Part shown: positions 10,377-20,874 of the stretch, in pieces
Layout: the number at the start of each line of letters is the position of its first letter
How positions within the stretch are numbered: the first letter of the stretch is position 1
Assembly: GCA_905339215.1 (NCBI GenBank)
Contig: CAJPFN010000013.1
Span: forward strand, 20,761 to 84,760
DNA length: 64,000 nt
Direction: 5' to 3'
DNA from: Rhizobiaceae bacterium
Lineage (GTDB): Bacteria > Pseudomonadota > Alphaproteobacteria > Rhizobiales > Rhizobiaceae
Program-made: the position numbers and the translations under genes
Notes under the pieces: generated by a model
What the model saw: the letters and a program-made list of their open reading frames with translations, nothing else
Database searches by the model: none
What the model was told of the DNA's origin: nothing

Positions 10377-10943
10377 CTACTGGTTGTAGGGACCCTCGTC
10401 GTAACCAACGAAGATCTGGATGGTGCCCGGCTCAGGGACCGGAATGACGACGTTCGGGTCGTTGAAGACGAACTGGGTTGCTCCGGACCCGGCGGCGACG
10501 GCGACCTGGTACTTGTGCAACTGGCTGTAAAGAACGCTCTCCCCCTTCACCACGACAACACGGATCGGCATGGTGATAGTGCCGGGAGCGCCGGCGGGAC
10601 CGATGATGACCCTGCCCGCGGCCGCAGTATTGATCGTCATCGTCCCGGCGGAGCGGGAGCAACTGCGCGTCACGTCGGATATCGACGCCTGGTAGATCAG
10701 CTTCGCGGGATCGTCCTTCGCGCCTTTGGCATAGGTACGGAAGAACGCCGTACCTTCACGCAGCACGATCGGCGGACAGTAGGCGCGCAACTCGCTTTCC
10801 AGCACCTTGTCGCTTGGCGGAGGCGGCGCGTCGGCCCCGACATTGAGGACGCTGTCGCTCGATTGGCATCCAGCGGCGGCGAGGATAAAGCCGGCCAGGA
10901 CGAAACCGGACAATACGCGGACGGAGTTCTTACTGGACTTCAT
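10377..10943 (-). CDS. Hypothetical lipoprotein
   Basis: A 188-residue protein. ATG 10943 has AGGGAAG 8 nt upstream; an in-frame GTG three codons earlier is less likely. The signal peptide SVRVLSGFVLAGFILAAAGC ends in a lipobox (AAGC). The mature part contains one Cys pair-like arrangement (RAYCPP and TRSCSR) and a beta-rich C-terminus ending IQIFVGYDEGPYNQ. I recognise it only as a rhizobial-type conserved lipoprotein with no assigned function. It is divergent from thrC. Confidence 0.75.
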   Translation of the reverse strand: MKSSKNSVRVLSGFVLAGFILAAAGCQSSDSVLNVGADAPPPPSDKVLESELRAYCPPIVLREGTAFFRTYAKGAKDDPAKLIYQASISDVTRSCSRSAGTMTINTAAAGRVIIGPAGAPGTITMPIRVVVVKGESVLYSQLHKYQVAVAAGSGATQFVFNDPNVVIPVPEPGTIQIFVGYDEGPYNQ

Positions 10944-11065
10944 CAACTGCACTTCCCTGTCACGAGTGAGCCGTCTATAGCAACGGCGCGGTAAAAAAGC
11001 GACGGATGGACCAGGATTTTCGGGCGCAGCTGAGCCTGGCTGCGCGCCGCAACGGACGGATGGCG

Positions 11066-12463
11066 ATGAGATATGTCAGCACGCGGGGCCATGCCCCGGA
11101 ACTCGGTTTCTCCGATGCCTTGCTCACCGGGCTTGCCCGCGACGGCGGCCTCTACGTGCCGAAAGAGTGGCCGGTCCTCTCCGCCGATGAAATCCGCGGC
11201 CTGCGCGGTCTTGCCTATTCCGACCTCGCCATCAGGTTGCTGTCGCCCTTTATCGGCGAAGAGATCGCACCGGAGGCGTTCGAGCGCATCGTACGCGAGG
11301 CCTATGCAACCTTCCGGCACGCCGCGGTCTGCCCGATCGTCCAGACCGGAGCGAACAGTTTCGTGCTGGAGCTCTTCCACGGTCCGACGCTCGCTTTCAA
11401 GGACGTGGCCATGCAGCTACTGGCGCGGCTCATGGACCACGTTCTCGCCGAGCGCGGCCTACGCGCGACCATCGCCGGGGCGACATCGGGCGATACCGGC
11501 GGCGCGGCGATCGACGCCTTCGCCGGCCGCGACCGAACCGATATCTTCATCCTGTTTCCCAACGGACGGGTGTCGCCCGTCCAGAAGCGGCAGATGACGA
11601 CCTCGGACGCGGAAAACGTGCACACGCTCGCCATCGAAGGTGACTTTGATGACTGCCAGGCGTTGGTCAAGGACATGTTCAACGACCATGCATTCCGCGA
11701 CCGCGTTTCGCTGTCGGGTGTCAACTCGATCAACTGGGCGCGCATCATGGCCCAGATCGTCTACTACTTCTCGTCAGCGCTATCGCTAGGTGCGCCTGAC
11801 CGGCCGGTTTCCTTTGCCGTCCCGACGGGCAATTTCGGTGACATCTTCGCCGGCTATGCCGCCAAACGAATGGGCCTGCCGATCGAGCGGCTCGTGATCG
11901 CGACGAACGACAACGACATCCTCGCCCGCACGCTGGCGACCGGCGTCTATGAGACGCGCGGCGTCGTCGCGACCACCTCGCCGTCGATGGATATCCAGGT
12001 TTCCTCGAATTTCGAACGCCTCCTCTTCGAGGTGTCTGGCCGCGATGCTGCGGTCGTCCGCCGTTACATGGACGAGTTGAAGCAGTCCGGCTGCTTCAAG
12101 CTGGAGGCCGGAACGCTCGCCGCGATTAGTGGGGAGTTTTCCGCGGGGCGCTCGACCATGGACGAAACGGCGGCCACAATCCGCGACATGCTAGAACGCA
12201 CGGGCTACCTGCTCGATCCGCACACGGCGACGGCCGTTCGCGTTTCATCGGCGATGCCCGTTTCGGCAACGCCGACCGTGGTGCTCGCCACTGCGCACCC
12301 GGCCAAGTTCCCGGCTGCCGTGGAGGCCGCGTGCGGCGTGTCGCCAGCCCTACCCGCCTGGCTAGGCGACCTCATGTCCCGCCATGAGCGGTACACGGTC
12401 CTTCCATCGGACCTGAAAATGATAGAAGATCACATCAACCGCCATGCGCGTGCAGTGCGTTAG
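11066..12463 (+). CDS. thrC: Threonine synthase
   Basis: A PLP enzyme converting O-phosphohomoserine to threonine; 465 residues from ATG 11066 (MRYVSTRGHAPELGFSDALL, the usual family start). The PLP-lysine lies in HGPTLAFKDVAMQLL. The phosphate/PLP loop is TSGDTGGAAIDAF and the Gly-rich PTGNFGDIFAGY motif is present. The length fits the long alphaproteobacterial ThrC class. The frame is open 20 codons upstream, but those residues (MDQDFRAQ...) are not family-like. The M16 peptidase gene follows 14 nt later, a conserved rhizobial pairing. thrB lies about 7.5 kb away in another operon. Confidence 0.95.
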   Translation: MRYVSTRGHAPELGFSDALLTGLARDGGLYVPKEWPVLSADEIRGLRGLAYSDLAIRLLSPFIGEEIAPEAFERIVREAYATFRHAAVCPIVQTGANSFVLELFHGPTLAFKDVAMQLLARLMDHVLAERGLRATIAGATSGDTGGAAIDAFAGRDRTDIFILFPNGRVSPVQKRQMTTSDAENVHTLAIEGDFDDCQALVKDMFNDHAFRDRVSLSGVNSINWARIMAQIVYYFSSALSLGAPDRPVSFAVPTGNFGDIFAGYAAKRMGLPIERLVIATNDNDILARTLATGVYETRGVVATTSPSMDIQVSSNFERLLFEVSGRDAAVVRRYMDELKQSGCFKLEAGTLAAISGEFSAGRSTMDETAATIRDMLERTGYLLDPHTATAVRVSSAMPVSATPTVVLATAHPAKFPAAVEAACGVSPALPAWLGDLMSRHERYTVLPSDLKMIEDHINRHARAVR

Positions 12464-12477
12464 GGAGCGAATTCTAT

Positions 12478-13770
12478 ATGGGTGTTGAGGTAAGCCGTCT
12501 GTCGAACGGCCTCACAGTCGCCACCGAAACCCTTCCTCATTTCGAATCCGTCGCTCTCGGGGTGTGGGTCAAGTCCGGCTCTCGCAACGAGCACGAGGAC
12601 GAACACGGCATCGCCCACCTACTTGAACACATGGCTTTTAAAGGCACCGAGCGACGCAGCGCCCTGAAGATCGCTTCCGAGATCGAGAACGTCGGCGGCG
12701 AAATCAACGCAGCCACCAGCGTCGAGACGACGTCCTTCTACGCTCGCGTGCTCTCCGACGACGTACCGCTGGCAATCGACATCCTGTCCGATATCCTGAC
12801 GGAATCGCGCTTCGACCCGGACGAGTTGGAGCGCGAGCAGCACGTGATCCTCCAGGAGATCGGTGCGGCTCACGATACGCCGGACGACATCGTCTTCGAC
12901 CGGTTCACCGAGACGGCGTTCCGTCACCAGACGATTGGCCGCTCCATCCTCGGGACGCCGGAAACAGTTAAATCCTTCACGTCGCAACAGCTGCACTCCT
13001 TCATGGAACGGCAGTACGGCGCCGACCGGATGGTCGTCGTCGCCACCGGAGACGTAAAACACGACGAGATCGTCCGCGAGGTGGAGAAAAGACTTGGCGG
13101 CTTCCGCGCGAGGGCCGAGAGCGCCATCCCGCAATACGCCAATTACGTCGGCGGCGATTTTCGCGAGGACCGCGACCTGATGGACGCCCAAATCGTGCTG
13201 GGCTTCGAAGGTCGAGCCTACCACGTGCGCGATTTCTATGCCTCGCAGGTGCTGTCTATGGTCCTCGGCGGCGGGATGTCGTCGCGGCTCTTCCAGGAGG
13301 TCCGGGAGAAGCGCGGGCTTTGCTACTCCGTCTACGCCTTCCACTGGGGCTTTTCCGATACCGGCATCTTCGGCATTCATGCCGCGACGGGTCAGAGCGA
13401 CATCGCCGAACTCGTTCCACTCATCGTCAACGAACTGCAGAAGACCGGAGAACACATCACGCAGGAAGAACTTGACCGGGCTCGGGCGCAGTACCGCGCC
13501 GGCCTCGTCATGTCTGCGGAGAGCGCGGCCAGCCGCGCGTCGCAGATCGCCCGGCAGATCCTCCTTTTCGGCCGGCCCATTCCCAAGGAGGAACTGGTCG
13601 AGAGGCTTTCCGCGCTGACCGTCGACCGCCTGACCGACCTTTCGGGACGACTGTTCTCGACGCGCCCGACGATCGCGGCGGTCGGCCCCATCGGCTCGCT
13701 CGCCGCCTACGAAGCGATCCGCGACGCACTCCCGGGAACCGGCCCAGCGGTGCGGAAACTCGCGGTCTGA
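12478..13770 (+). CDS. M16-family zinc peptidase (processing-peptidase-like)
   Basis: A 430-residue protein resembling mitochondrial processing peptidase beta. The inverted zinc motif HLLEH is at 47-51 (AHLLEHMAFKGT). The distal Glu ligand is in LEREQHVILQEIGAAHDTPDD. The C-terminal half has the R/Y substrate-pocket region SSRLFQEVREKRGLCYSVYA. It is a cytosolic or membrane-peripheral metallopeptidase of unknown substrate in bacteria. It lies between thrC and an acetyltransferase gene and is probably cotranscribed. Confidence 0.93.
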   Translation: MGVEVSRLSNGLTVATETLPHFESVALGVWVKSGSRNEHEDEHGIAHLLEHMAFKGTERRSALKIASEIENVGGEINAATSVETTSFYARVLSDDVPLAIDILSDILTESRFDPDELEREQHVILQEIGAAHDTPDDIVFDRFTETAFRHQTIGRSILGTPETVKSFTSQQLHSFMERQYGADRMVVVATGDVKHDEIVREVEKRLGGFRARAESAIPQYANYVGGDFREDRDLMDAQIVLGFEGRAYHVRDFYASQVLSMVLGGGMSSRLFQEVREKRGLCYSVYAFHWGFSDTGIFGIHAATGQSDIAELVPLIVNELQKTGEHITQEELDRARAQYRAGLVMSAESAASRASQIARQILLFGRPIPKEELVERLSALTVDRLTDLSGRLFSTRPTIAAVGPIGSLAAYEAIRDALPGTGPAVRKLAV

Positions 13771-13785
13771 TACCTTCCCCCGGCG

Positions 13786-14382
13786 ATGTTCGCGTTTCAC
13801 TGGTTTCGCCGAGAACGCCCGGCGCTCCGGGCCAGGAACGTATCACTGCGCCTTCCGGTCCGCGGCGACTATCGCGAGTGGGCGGCATTGCGCGATGCCA
13901 GCCGATCATTCCTTGAACCATGGGAACCGAGCTGGTCACCGGACGAACTGAGCCGAGCGGCGTGGCGCCAGCGCCTTCGCCGGTATCGGGAAGATTTCTC
14001 GGCGGGATCGGCGGTCGCCTTCCTCGTCTTCGAGAACTCGACAGGCCTTCTGGTCGGCGGGATCACCCTCGGCCACATCCGCCACGGGGTCGCCCAATCG
14101 GGACAGATCGGCTACTGGATGGGCGAACGACATGCGGGAAAGGGTTACATGTCCGAGGCGATCGGTCTCGTCGCATCCTACGCGTTCGATACGCTGCGGT
14201 TGCACAGGATCGAGGCAGCCTGTATTCCCGACAACGCGCGCTCGATCCGCGTACTCGAAAAAGCCGGATTCCGGCGCGAAGGACTTCTCCGATCCTATCT
14301 CAGGATCAACGGAAGCTGGCAGGACCACTACCTTTACGCCTTGATCGCCGGCGATCATCGAGGCGGCACCACGCGGGGCTGA
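13786..14382 (+). CDS. GNAT-family N-acetyltransferase (RimJ/RimL-like)
   Basis: A 198-residue protein. The GNAT acetyl-CoA loop is QIGYWMGERHAGKGYMSEAI, followed by ALRLHRIEA-like LRLHRIEAACIPDNARSIRVLEKAGFRREG, the RimJ/RimL subgroup signature. It is likely to acetylate an alpha-amino group of a protein or a small amine; the substrate is not deducible. It starts 15 nt after the M16 peptidase gene, so the thrC-M16-GNAT genes form one probable transcript. Confidence 0.88.
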   Translation: MFAFHWFRRERPALRARNVSLRLPVRGDYREWAALRDASRSFLEPWEPSWSPDELSRAAWRQRLRRYREDFSAGSAVAFLVFENSTGLLVGGITLGHIRHGVAQSGQIGYWMGERHAGKGYMSEAIGLVASYAFDTLRLHRIEAACIPDNARSIRVLEKAGFRREGLLRSYLRINGSWQDHYLYALIAGDHRGGTTRG

Positions 14383-14386
14383 TTGC

Positions 14387-17275
14387 TTGGCGCTCACGAT
14401 CCGGAAACGCTCGATGCTGGCGCTGCTGCTCGCAGCACTGGCGCTATTGCTTCCCGCCGCCGCTGCCTGGGCCGTCGAACCGATCAAGATCTCACGCGAT
14501 GACATAGCCCTCGACCTTTCCGGCGCAGTGGAGGTTTATCGCGACCAGGGCGACAACTTCCAGGTCTCAACCGCTCCGGGTCTAGACGGCATTGTCCGGC
14601 GCATCGAGGTCGAGGCGAATGACGAGCGCTCGACGGGCGACTGGGCGGTGTTCGCGCTGGCCAATTCCAGCGACCAGCAGCTCGACCGCCTCATTGTCGC
14701 CCCGCATTTTCGCCTCGCGCGCTCGGGGATGTTCTGGCCGGACCTCGGCTCGAACCGCATCGCCGCGATCACACCGTCTGAGGGCTTTGCGCTCGACCGG
14801 CAGGCGAGTCCGGATTCCGACGTCTTCCTCGTCACCTTGGACCCCGGCGCGGTCATCACCTTCGTCGCCGAACTGGCATCGCCGCGGCTGCCGCAGGTTT
14901 ATCTCTGGGATCCGGAACCCTACAAGGACACGATCAATTCCTACACGCTTTACCGCGGCATCGTGATCGGCATCGCCGGGCTGCTGGCGCTGTTCCTGAC
15001 GATCCTGTTCGTCGTCAAGGGGACGTCGATGTTCCCGGCCACCGCCGCGCTCGCCTGGGCGGTGCTCGCCTATATCTGCATCGATTTCGGCTTCCTTAAC
15101 AAGGTGATCGAGATTTCGCCCGGGAGCGAACAAGTCTGGCGCGCGGGAACGGAGATCTCGCTTGCGGCGACCCTCGTGGTGTTCCTGTTCACCTATCTGA
15201 ACCTGAACCGATGGCACGGCCATTTCAGCTACGGGGCGCTCGCCTGGATCCTCGGCCTCGTCCTGATTGCCGGCGTCGCCATCATCGATCCGTCGGTGGC
15301 GGCTGGCATCGCCCGGCTGTCGTTTGCCGCGACGGCAGTGATCGGCATCGGGCTGATCGTCTATCTGGGCATCCAGGGCTATGACCGCGCCATCATGCTC
15401 GTGCCGAGCTGGTTGATGGTGATGGTATGGCTGCTCGGCTCGTGGATGGCGGTGACCGGGATTATCGACAACGACATCGTCCAGCCGGCGCTAGGCGGCG
15501 GCCTCATCCTGATCATCCTTCTGATCGGCTTCACCGTCATGCAGCATGCCTTCGCCGGCGGCGCCTTGCACCATGGCCTGTTCAGCGACATGGAGCGCCA
15601 AGCGCTGGCGATCACCGGATCGGGCGACATCGTCTGGGATTGGGACGTGCTGCGCGATCGCGTCATCACACGCCCGGACGTGAGCCTGCAACTCGGTCTA
15701 GCGCCGAACGCCCTCACGGGTCCCGCGCGAAACTGGCTGCCGGTCCTACACGGCGACGACCGGGACACGTTCCGCACCACGCTGGACGTCGTGCTCGAGC
15801 ATCGGCGCGGCCGGGTTTCGCAGAATTTCCGCCTTAGAGGAGCGGACGGGCACTATCACTGGTTCTCACTGCGCGCTCGACCGGTTGTCGGCTCCGACGG
15901 CGAGGTCATCCGCTGCGTCGGCACACTCGTCGACGTCACCGAACAAAAGAAGGCCGAAGAGCGCCTGCTCCACGACGCGGTGCATGACAATCTGACCGGC
16001 CTGCCCAGCCGGGAGCTGTTCATGAACAGGCTCGAGGGCATGGTCGCCATCGCCCGGTCCGAGGAGAAGCTGCGTCCGACGGTCTTCGTCATCGACATCG
16101 ACCGCTTCAAGCAGGTCAACGACGGGCTCGGCATTTCCGCCGGCGACACGATCCTGCTCACCGTCGCTCGCCGCCTGCATCGCCTGCTGAAGCCGCGCGA
16201 TTCGCTGTCACGCTTTTCCGGCGACCAATTCGCCATGATGATCCTCTCCGAACAGGAACCGGCGCGCATCGCGGCCATCGCCGACGCCGTCAAGCAGGCC
16301 ATCCGGGCTCCGATAACTTTCGCCAAGCGCGAAATCGTTCTGACCGCGTCGATCGGCCTGCTGACCTGGACGGATACGCAGATGACGGCCGAAGACATGG
16401 TCAAGGATGCGGAACTCGCAATGCACCAGGCGAAGCGCTTCGGCGGCGACCGCATCGAGCCGTTCCGCCCCGCGTTCCGCTCGATTGGCACCGATCGCCT
16501 GCAACTCGAGTCGGACCTGCGCCGTGCCGTGGAACGCAAGGAGTTCACGCTCGCCTACCAGCCCATCGTCCGGCTGGAGGATCGCTCCATCGCGGGATTC
16601 GAGGCGTTGATACGGTGGGAGCATCCGCGCCGCGGCACGATTGCGCCGTCGGAGTTCATCCCGATCGCCGAAAGCTGCGAACTCATCGTCCAGATCGGGC
16701 TATTCGCCATGCAGAAGGCCGCAGACGACTTCTCGAACTGGCAGCGGCAGATCGGCAACGCTGCCCTATCGGTGTCAGTGAACCTCTCCAGCCGCCAGCT
16801 GTTGCGCCGCGACCTTGTGAGCGACGTCAAGTCGGTGATCGCCCGCTCCAACATCAAGCCGAGGTGCTTCCGCCTGGAACTGACCGAGTCTCTCGTCATG
16901 GATAATCCGGAGCAATCCGCGCACGTGCTCGTCAAGCTCAAGCAGATCGGCATCGGCCTGTCCCTTGACGATTTCGGCACAGGATACTCCTCGCTCGCCT
17001 ACCTGACGCGGTTCCCCTTCGACACGATCAAGATCGACAAGAGCTTCCTCGACGATTCATCACCCAAGCGCGACGTGCTCTTGAGATCGATGGTGAGCAT
17101 GGCCCACGAACTCGGCCTGTCGGTCGTCGCGGAGGGCATATCGGACGAAAACGATGCTCTGCAACTGCGGCAGATGGGCTGCGAATATGTGCAGAGCTTC
17201 ATGTTCGGCGCGCCGATGGCCGCCGACGCTGCACTCAAGCTCTTGAAGGAGCAGTATCCGCTCGCTCAGGCGTGA
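14387..17275 (+). CDS. Membrane c-di-GMP phosphodiesterase-type protein (7TM-PAS-GGDEF-EAL)
   Basis: A 962-residue protein. A signal peptide (1-30) is followed by an extracytoplasmic beta-rich domain (about 30-185) and seven or so membrane helices (about 190-390), a 7TMR-DISM-like layout. A PAS/PAC domain spans about 400-525, GGDEF 535-690 and EAL 700-955. The GGDEF active site is degenerate: RFSGDQF (about 609-615). The EAL part looks intact: [35 protein letters not shown] and IKIDKSFL. It therefore probably hydrolyses c-di-GMP, with the GGDEF domain possibly sensing GTP. TTG 14387 keeps the basic RKRS before the signal helix; ATG 14414 is an alternative. It begins 4 nt after the GNAT gene. 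Confidence 0.9.
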   Translation: MALTIRKRSMLALLLAALALLLPAAAAWAVEPIKISRDDIALDLSGAVEVYRDQGDNFQVSTAPGLDGIVRRIEVEANDERSTGDWAVFALANSSDQQLDRLIVAPHFRLARSGMFWPDLGSNRIAAITPSEGFALDRQASPDSDVFLVTLDPGAVITFVAELASPRLPQVYLWDPEPYKDTINSYTLYRGIVIGIAGLLALFLTILFVVKGTSMFPATAALAWAVLAYICIDFGFLNKVIEISPGSEQVWRAGTEISLAATLVVFLFTYLNLNRWHGHFSYGALAWILGLVLIAGVAIIDPSVAAGIARLSFAATAVIGIGLIVYLGIQGYDRAIMLVPSWLMVMVWLLGSWMAVTGIIDNDIVQPALGGGLILIILLIGFTVMQHAFAGGALHHGLFSDMERQALAITGSGDIVWDWDVLRDRVITRPDVSLQLGLAPNALTGPARNWLPVLHGDDRDTFRTTLDVVLEHRRGRVSQNFRLRGADGHYHWFSLRARPVVGSDGEVIRCVGTLVDVTEQKKAEERLLHDAVHDNLTGLPSRELFMNRLEGMVAIARSEEKLRPTVFVIDIDRFKQVNDGLGISAGDTILLTVARRLHRLLKPRDSLSRFSGDQFAMMILSEQEPARIAAIADAVKQAIRAPITFAKREIVLTASIGLLTWTDTQMTAEDMVKDAELAMHQAKRFGGDRIEPFRPAFRSIGTDRLQLESDLRRAVERKEFTLAYQPIVRLEDRSIAGFEALIRWEHPRRGTIAPSEFIPIAESCELIVQIGLFAMQKAADDFSNWQRQIGNAALSVSVNLSSRQLLRRDLVSDVKSVIARSNIKPRCFRLELTESLVMDNPEQSAHVLVKLKQIGIGLSLDDFGTGYSSLAYLTRFPFDTIKIDKSFLDDSSPKRDVLLRSMVSMAHELGLSVVAEGISDENDALQLRQMGCEYVQSFMFGAPMAADAALKLLKEQYPLAQA

Positions 17276-17871
17276 CCCGCGCTGTTGCTGAGGTGGGCGA
17301 GATCGATACCGAGCGTGGCGAGGACGCGGTCATACTTCCGGTCGAGATCACCGTCGAAAAGCAGGTCCGGATCGGCAGCACAAGTCAGCCAACCGTTGTC
17401 GGCGATCTCCTGCTCCAATTGGCCGGCGCCCCAACCGGCATAGCCTAGCGCCATCAGAGCGCGACGGGGTCCGCGGCCGGTGGATATAGCGCGGAGGATG
17501 TCGATCGTGGCCGTCAGGCAAACCTCTTCCGAAATCGGCATGGATGACTCCACGGTGTAATCGTCGGAGTGGAGTACGAACCCGCGGCTGCGATCGACCG
17601 GCCCGCCGTTCCGAATCGGGAAATCGCGCGCGATTGCAGGTAGCCGGATTGCTTCCTGTTCGTTGACGATCCCCAATTGCACCAGAAGGTCGGGAAAGCG
17701 CATCGGTTGCGGCTGGTTGATGATCAGGCCCATCGCCCCCTCGGGACTGTGGGCGCAAACATAGATGACAGAACGCGCGAAACGGTCGTCCTTCATGCCA
17801 GGCATGGCAATAAGGAACTGGTCGTCTAGAAAACCACCGGAGGAACGCTTCTTGTGCCGCAATAGATCCAT
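17266..17871 (-). CDS. YqgE/AlgH family protein (UPF0301)
   Basis: A 201-residue member of the UPF0301 family, recognisable from [54 protein letters not shown] and [14 protein letters not shown]. Structures of the family are known but the biochemical function is not settled; AlgH was named from an alginate regulator in Pseudomonas. Its last codons overlap the stop region of the convergent GGDEF-EAL gene by about 10 nt. It is divergent from the DsbD-N-like gene. Confidence 0.92.
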   Translation of the reverse strand: MDLLRHKKRSSGGFLDDQFLIAMPGMKDDRFARSVIYVCAHSPEGAMGLIINQPQPMRFPDLLVQLGIVNEQEAIRLPAIARDFPIRNGGPVDRSRGFVLHSDDYTVESSMPISEEVCLTATIDILRAISTGRGPRRALMALGYAGWGAGQLEQEIADNGWLTCAADPDLLFDGDLDRKYDRVLATLGIDLAHLSNSAGHA

Positions 17872-18015
17872 GATTTCAATCTAACGGCTTTCGCGGGGGC
17901 TTAAAAGGCGGCTTTCTCCCGGTGCGACACTGGCGATAACCCCGTTCACGCGAAAATGAACCCGCAAAGCCCGCAAGACATTGCCGGAGCGCAGAAAGCC
18001 GACCACATCAGAGCC

Positions 18016-18810
18016 ATGAAATCTACTCTTGCGATCCTGGCGCTCCTCCTTGCAACGCAGGCGTCGCCGGCCTATTCGGCGTCCAGCCAATGGCTGGAGG
18101 CGCAGGGCGCGCGGGTGCGCCTCGTGACAACCGGGCTGCCCGACCATGACGGCGTTCTGACCGGCGTAATCGAGATCGCGCTTGCGCCCGGCTGGAAGAC
18201 TTATTGGCGCGATCCGGGCGAGGTCGGGGTACCGCCCAGTCTGAACCTCGACACGAGCACCAATATCGCCGGCGCGAGCTTATCGTTCCCCGCACCGCAG
18301 CGCATCGTGGACGGCTACGCCAGTTGGGCCGGCTACAAGAAATCGATTGCCTTGCCCGTCCGGCTGACGCTGAAAAGGCCGAACGATCCGATTTCGGCGA
18401 ACGTCTTCCTCGGCGTGTGCGAGGCCATCTGCATTCCCGTTCAGGGCGCCCTCGAGGTCGATCCGGCTCACGACCCCGAGAACGCCGAGCATGCCTCGAT
18501 CGTCGGCGCGGCACTTGCAGACCTGCCGGCACCAGAGCGGCCGGGCTTAGGCGCAAAGATCGTGGAATCGACGCCGGAGCGGATCATCGTCGAGGCCAGT
18601 TTCCAGGGAAATCCGGACTCCGTGGACTTCTTCCTCGCGGGCGAAGGTGGATATGCCCTCGGCACGCCGGAACGACTGAACGAGAACGGCAGGACGTTCT
18701 TCTCTATCGCGCTGCTCGACCGGCCGGTATCGCGCCCGGCCGAAGGCGGCTTGCCCTATACCCTCATCACGGCGACTGGCGCGGTCGCGGGTATCATCCC
18801 TTACCCCTGA
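18016..18810 (+). CDS. Secreted DsbD N-terminal-like (disulfide bond corrector) protein
   Basis: A 264-residue protein from ATG 18016 with signal peptide MKSTLAILALLLATQASPAYSA. The mature protein resembles the DsbD alpha/DsbC-corrector domain: GLTPGWKTYWRDPGEVGVPP-like LAPGWKTYWRDPGEVG, and the cysteine pair in FLGVCEAICIPVQGAL. No membrane DsbD core is fused or seen nearby, so it is a stand-alone periplasmic domain that may pass electrons or bind copper or disulfide partners. ATG 17956 in frame would disrupt the signal peptide and is rejected. A peroxiredoxin gene follows in the same direction, suggesting a redox-related neighbourhood. Confidence 0.82.
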   Translation: MKSTLAILALLLATQASPAYSASSQWLEAQGARVRLVTTGLPDHDGVLTGVIEIALAPGWKTYWRDPGEVGVPPSLNLDTSTNIAGASLSFPAPQRIVDGYASWAGYKKSIALPVRLTLKRPNDPISANVFLGVCEAICIPVQGALEVDPAHDPENAEHASIVGAALADLPAPERPGLGAKIVESTPERIIVEASFQGNPDSVDFFLAGEGGYALGTPERLNENGRTFFSIALLDRPVSRPAEGGLPYTLITATGAVAGIIPYP

Positions 18811-18888
18811 CGAAATGTTCATCGTCGTGCGATTGCGGCCTTTGAACCGAACGGCTAAACGCGACGGGCAAATCCACCGAGGCAGGAC

Positions 18889-19374
18889 ATGATGATTGCA
18901 GAAGGCGAGAAGCTACCCGAGGCCACTCTGAAACTGGTCACGGAGGACGGTTCACAGGACGTTACCACGACCGAATTTTTCGGCGGCAGGAAGGTGGTGC
19001 TGTTCGGCGTACCCGGCGCCTTCACACCGACCTGCAGCAACAATCACCTTCCCGGCTTCATCGAGAACCACGACGCCATCCTAGACCGCGGCATTGATGC
19101 GATTGCGGTCGTTTCCGTCAACGATCAGCACGTGATGCGCGCGTGGGCGCGCTTCAGCGGCGGCGAAGGCAAGATCGAGTTCCTCGCCGACGGCAACGGC
19201 ACCTTCACGCGCGCGATCGGTCTCGACGCCAACATGGAGGCGGCCGGTTTCGGTATGCGCTCCAGGCGCTTCTCGATGATCGTCGAAGACGGCACCGTGA
19301 AGAAGCTCAACGTCGAACAGGCGCGCGGAGCAGCAATTGACTCAGGTGCGGCGCGCATCCTCGAGCAGCTTTAG
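18889..19374 (+). CDS. Peroxiredoxin (Prx5-like, AhpC/TSA redoxin)
   Basis: A 161-residue thiol peroxidase. The peroxidatic Cys is in the family motif PGAFTPTCSNNHLPGF. Other conserved segments are VVSVNDQHVMRAWARF, FLADGNGTFTRAIGLD and the Arg-containing RSRRFSMIVEDGTV. Prx5-type enzymes reduce H2O2 and organic hydroperoxides using thioredoxin, glutaredoxin or glutathione in the cytosol. Tandem ATGs at 18889 and 18892 follow an AGGCAGGA Shine-Dalgarno region; either may serve. It is convergent with rnhA across a strong hairpin. Confidence 0.93.
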   Translation: MMIAEGEKLPEATLKLVTEDGSQDVTTTEFFGGRKVVLFGVPGAFTPTCSNNHLPGFIENHDAILDRGIDAIAVVSVNDQHVMRAWARFSGGEGKIEFLADGNGTFTRAIGLDANMEAAGFGMRSRRFSMIVEDGTVKKLNVEQARGAAIDSGAARILEQL

Positions 19375-19403
19375 AGCTACGTACGGCCAGATTGTATCAT
19401 TCG

Positions 19404-19425
19404 GCCGGAGGCGCTCGCCTCCGGC
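19404..19425. terminator. Strong hairpin between convergent peroxiredoxin and rnhA genes
   Basis: A perfect 10-bp inverted repeat, GCCGGAGGCG/CGCCTCCGGC separated by CT, lies in the 60-nt gap between the two convergent stops. There is no U-tract. It is a likely bidirectional termination or RNA-end-protecting stem. Confidence 0.55.
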
Positions 19426-19434
19426 GAGTCGCTA

Positions 19435-19914
19435 TCAGCCCTGCCGAGCCGGCCGGGCTTTAAACGGCGCCATGCCGAGGCGGGCGAGCTCGTCCGCCCG
19501 CTCGTTTTCGTCATGACCTGCATGACCCTTGACCCAGTGCCAGCGGACCTTGTGGCGGCGCCTCGCCTCGTCAAGCGCCTGCCATAACTCCATGTTCTTG
19601 ACCGGCTGTTTGGACGCGGTCCGCCAGCCGTTGCGTTTCCAGCCCTCGATCCAGCCTCCGATGCCGTCCTTGACGTAGTTGCTGTCGGTGTGGAGGTCGA
19701 CAACGCACGGTTCCGTCAACGCATTCAGGGCCTTGATCGCCGCCATCAGCTCCATGCGGTTGTTGGTGGTCAAAGCCTCGCCGCCGGACAGCTCCTTGAC
19801 CTTGCCGTTGTAGCGCAGGAGCGCGCCCCAGCCGCCAGGGCCGGGATTGCCGGAGCAGGCACCGTCGGTGAATATCTCGACCTGCTTTCTGGGTGACGCG
19901 GCCGTTTCAGACAT
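19435..19914 (-). CDS. rnhA: Ribonuclease HI
   Basis: RNase HI degrades the RNA strand of RNA-DNA hybrids. The product has 159 residues from ATG 19914 (ATG 19923 adds MAS). The four catalytic acids are present: Asp in [19 protein letters not shown], Glu in [10 protein letters not shown], Asp in LHTDSNYV and Asp in [11 protein letters not shown]. The basic handle [20 protein letters not shown] follows. Its start overlaps the end of thrB by 8-17 nt, consistent with translational coupling in an ispH-thrB-rnhA operon. Confidence 0.95.
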   Translation of the reverse strand: MSETAASPRKQVEIFTDGACSGNPGPGGWGALLRYNGKVKELSGGEALTTNNRMELMAAIKALNALTEPCVVDLHTDSNYVKDGIGGWIEGWKRNGWRTASKQPVKNMELWQALDEARRRHKVRWHWVKGHAGHDENERADELARLGMAPFKARPARQG

Positions 19915-20872
19915 CGATGCCATACTCGCGCGCCGACGTCACCCGACGCTGGAAGCGCAGGCGGCGGATGTACTCGTGCGGATCGCGTTTCTGGACCAGC
20001 GCCCCGTCGGGAATGGTCAGCCAGTCATAGAGCCGGGTCAGCATGAAGCGCAGGGCCGAGCCGCGAGCGAGCAACGGCAACGCCGCCTTCTCCGCCGGCT
20101 CCAGTGGCCGGACCGACTGATAGCCGGCAAGCAGCGCGATCCCCTTGGTCAGATTGAAGGCGTGATCCTTCTCGAAGCACCAGGCGTTGAGGCAGGTGGC
20201 GAGGTCGTAGGCGTAGAGGTCGTTGCAGGCGAAGTAGAAGTCAATCAGCCCGGATAGTTTCTCGCCGATGAAGAAGACGTTGTCAGGAAAAAGGTCGGCA
20301 TGGATGACGCCCGCGGGCAGGTCGGCCGGCCAGTTGCGGTCGATCTCTGCGAAATCGGCGTCGACCTCCGTGGCGAGACCCGGTTCGACCTCGTCGGCGC
20401 GTTCCCGCGAAGCCTCCCACAGCTTGCGCCAGCCGGCGACCGACAGGGCGTTGGGGCGGGTGAGCGGGAAGTCGCGGCCGGCAACGTGGAGGCTCGCCAG
20501 CGCGCGGCCGACCTCGCGGCAGTGGTTGGCGTTGGGGCGGCGCATCCACACGCCTTCGAGGAAGGTGATGATTGCGGCAGGACGACCCGCCAACCTGCCG
20601 ATTAGCTGGCCGTCGCGGCGGACGACCGGCAGCGGGCAATTTATACCGCGCTCGGCAAGATGCTGCATGAGGCCGAGGAAGAACGGCAGATCGGAGGCCT
20701 CGACGCGCTTCTCGTAGAGGGTGAGGATGTGGGCGCCGCCGCTGGTATGCAGCAGAAAGTTGGAGTTCTCCGAGCCTTCGGCGATTCCCTTGTAGGAGAG
20801 CAGGCTGCCGATCTCGTACTCCCCGAGGAACGCTTCGAGATCACCTTCGCTGACGTCGGTATAGACGGCCAT
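19907..20872 (-). CDS. thrB: Homoserine kinase (APH-fold, ThrB2 type)
   Basis: A 321-residue aminoglycoside-phosphotransferase-fold homoserine kinase, the alphaproteobacterial type rather than the GHMP type. It begins [19 protein letters not shown]. The nucleotide-binding region is [15 protein letters not shown], the catalytic loop [14 protein letters not shown] and the metal-binding segment [17 protein letters not shown]. It makes O-phosphohomoserine for ThrC. The frame is open upstream of the ATG at 20872, but that part overlaps ispH in another frame. The ispH stop lies 2 nt upstream and rnhA overlaps its 3' end, so the three genes form a tight operon. Confidence 0.95.
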   Translation of the reverse strand: MAVYTDVSEGDLEAFLGEYEIGSLLSYKGIAEGSENSNFLLHTSGGAHILTLYEKRVEASDLPFFLGLMQHLAERGINCPLPVVRRDGQLIGRLAGRPAAIITFLEGVWMRRPNANHCREVGRALASLHVAGRDFPLTRPNALSVAGWRKLWEASRERADEVEPGLATEVDADFAEIDRNWPADLPAGVIHADLFPDNVFFIGEKLSGLIDFYFACNDLYAYDLATCLNAWCFEKDHAFNLTKGIALLAGYQSVRPLEPAEKAALPLLARGSALRFMLTRLYDWLTIPDGALVQKRDPHEYIRRLRFQRRVTSAREYGIDV

Positions 20873-20874
20873 AG

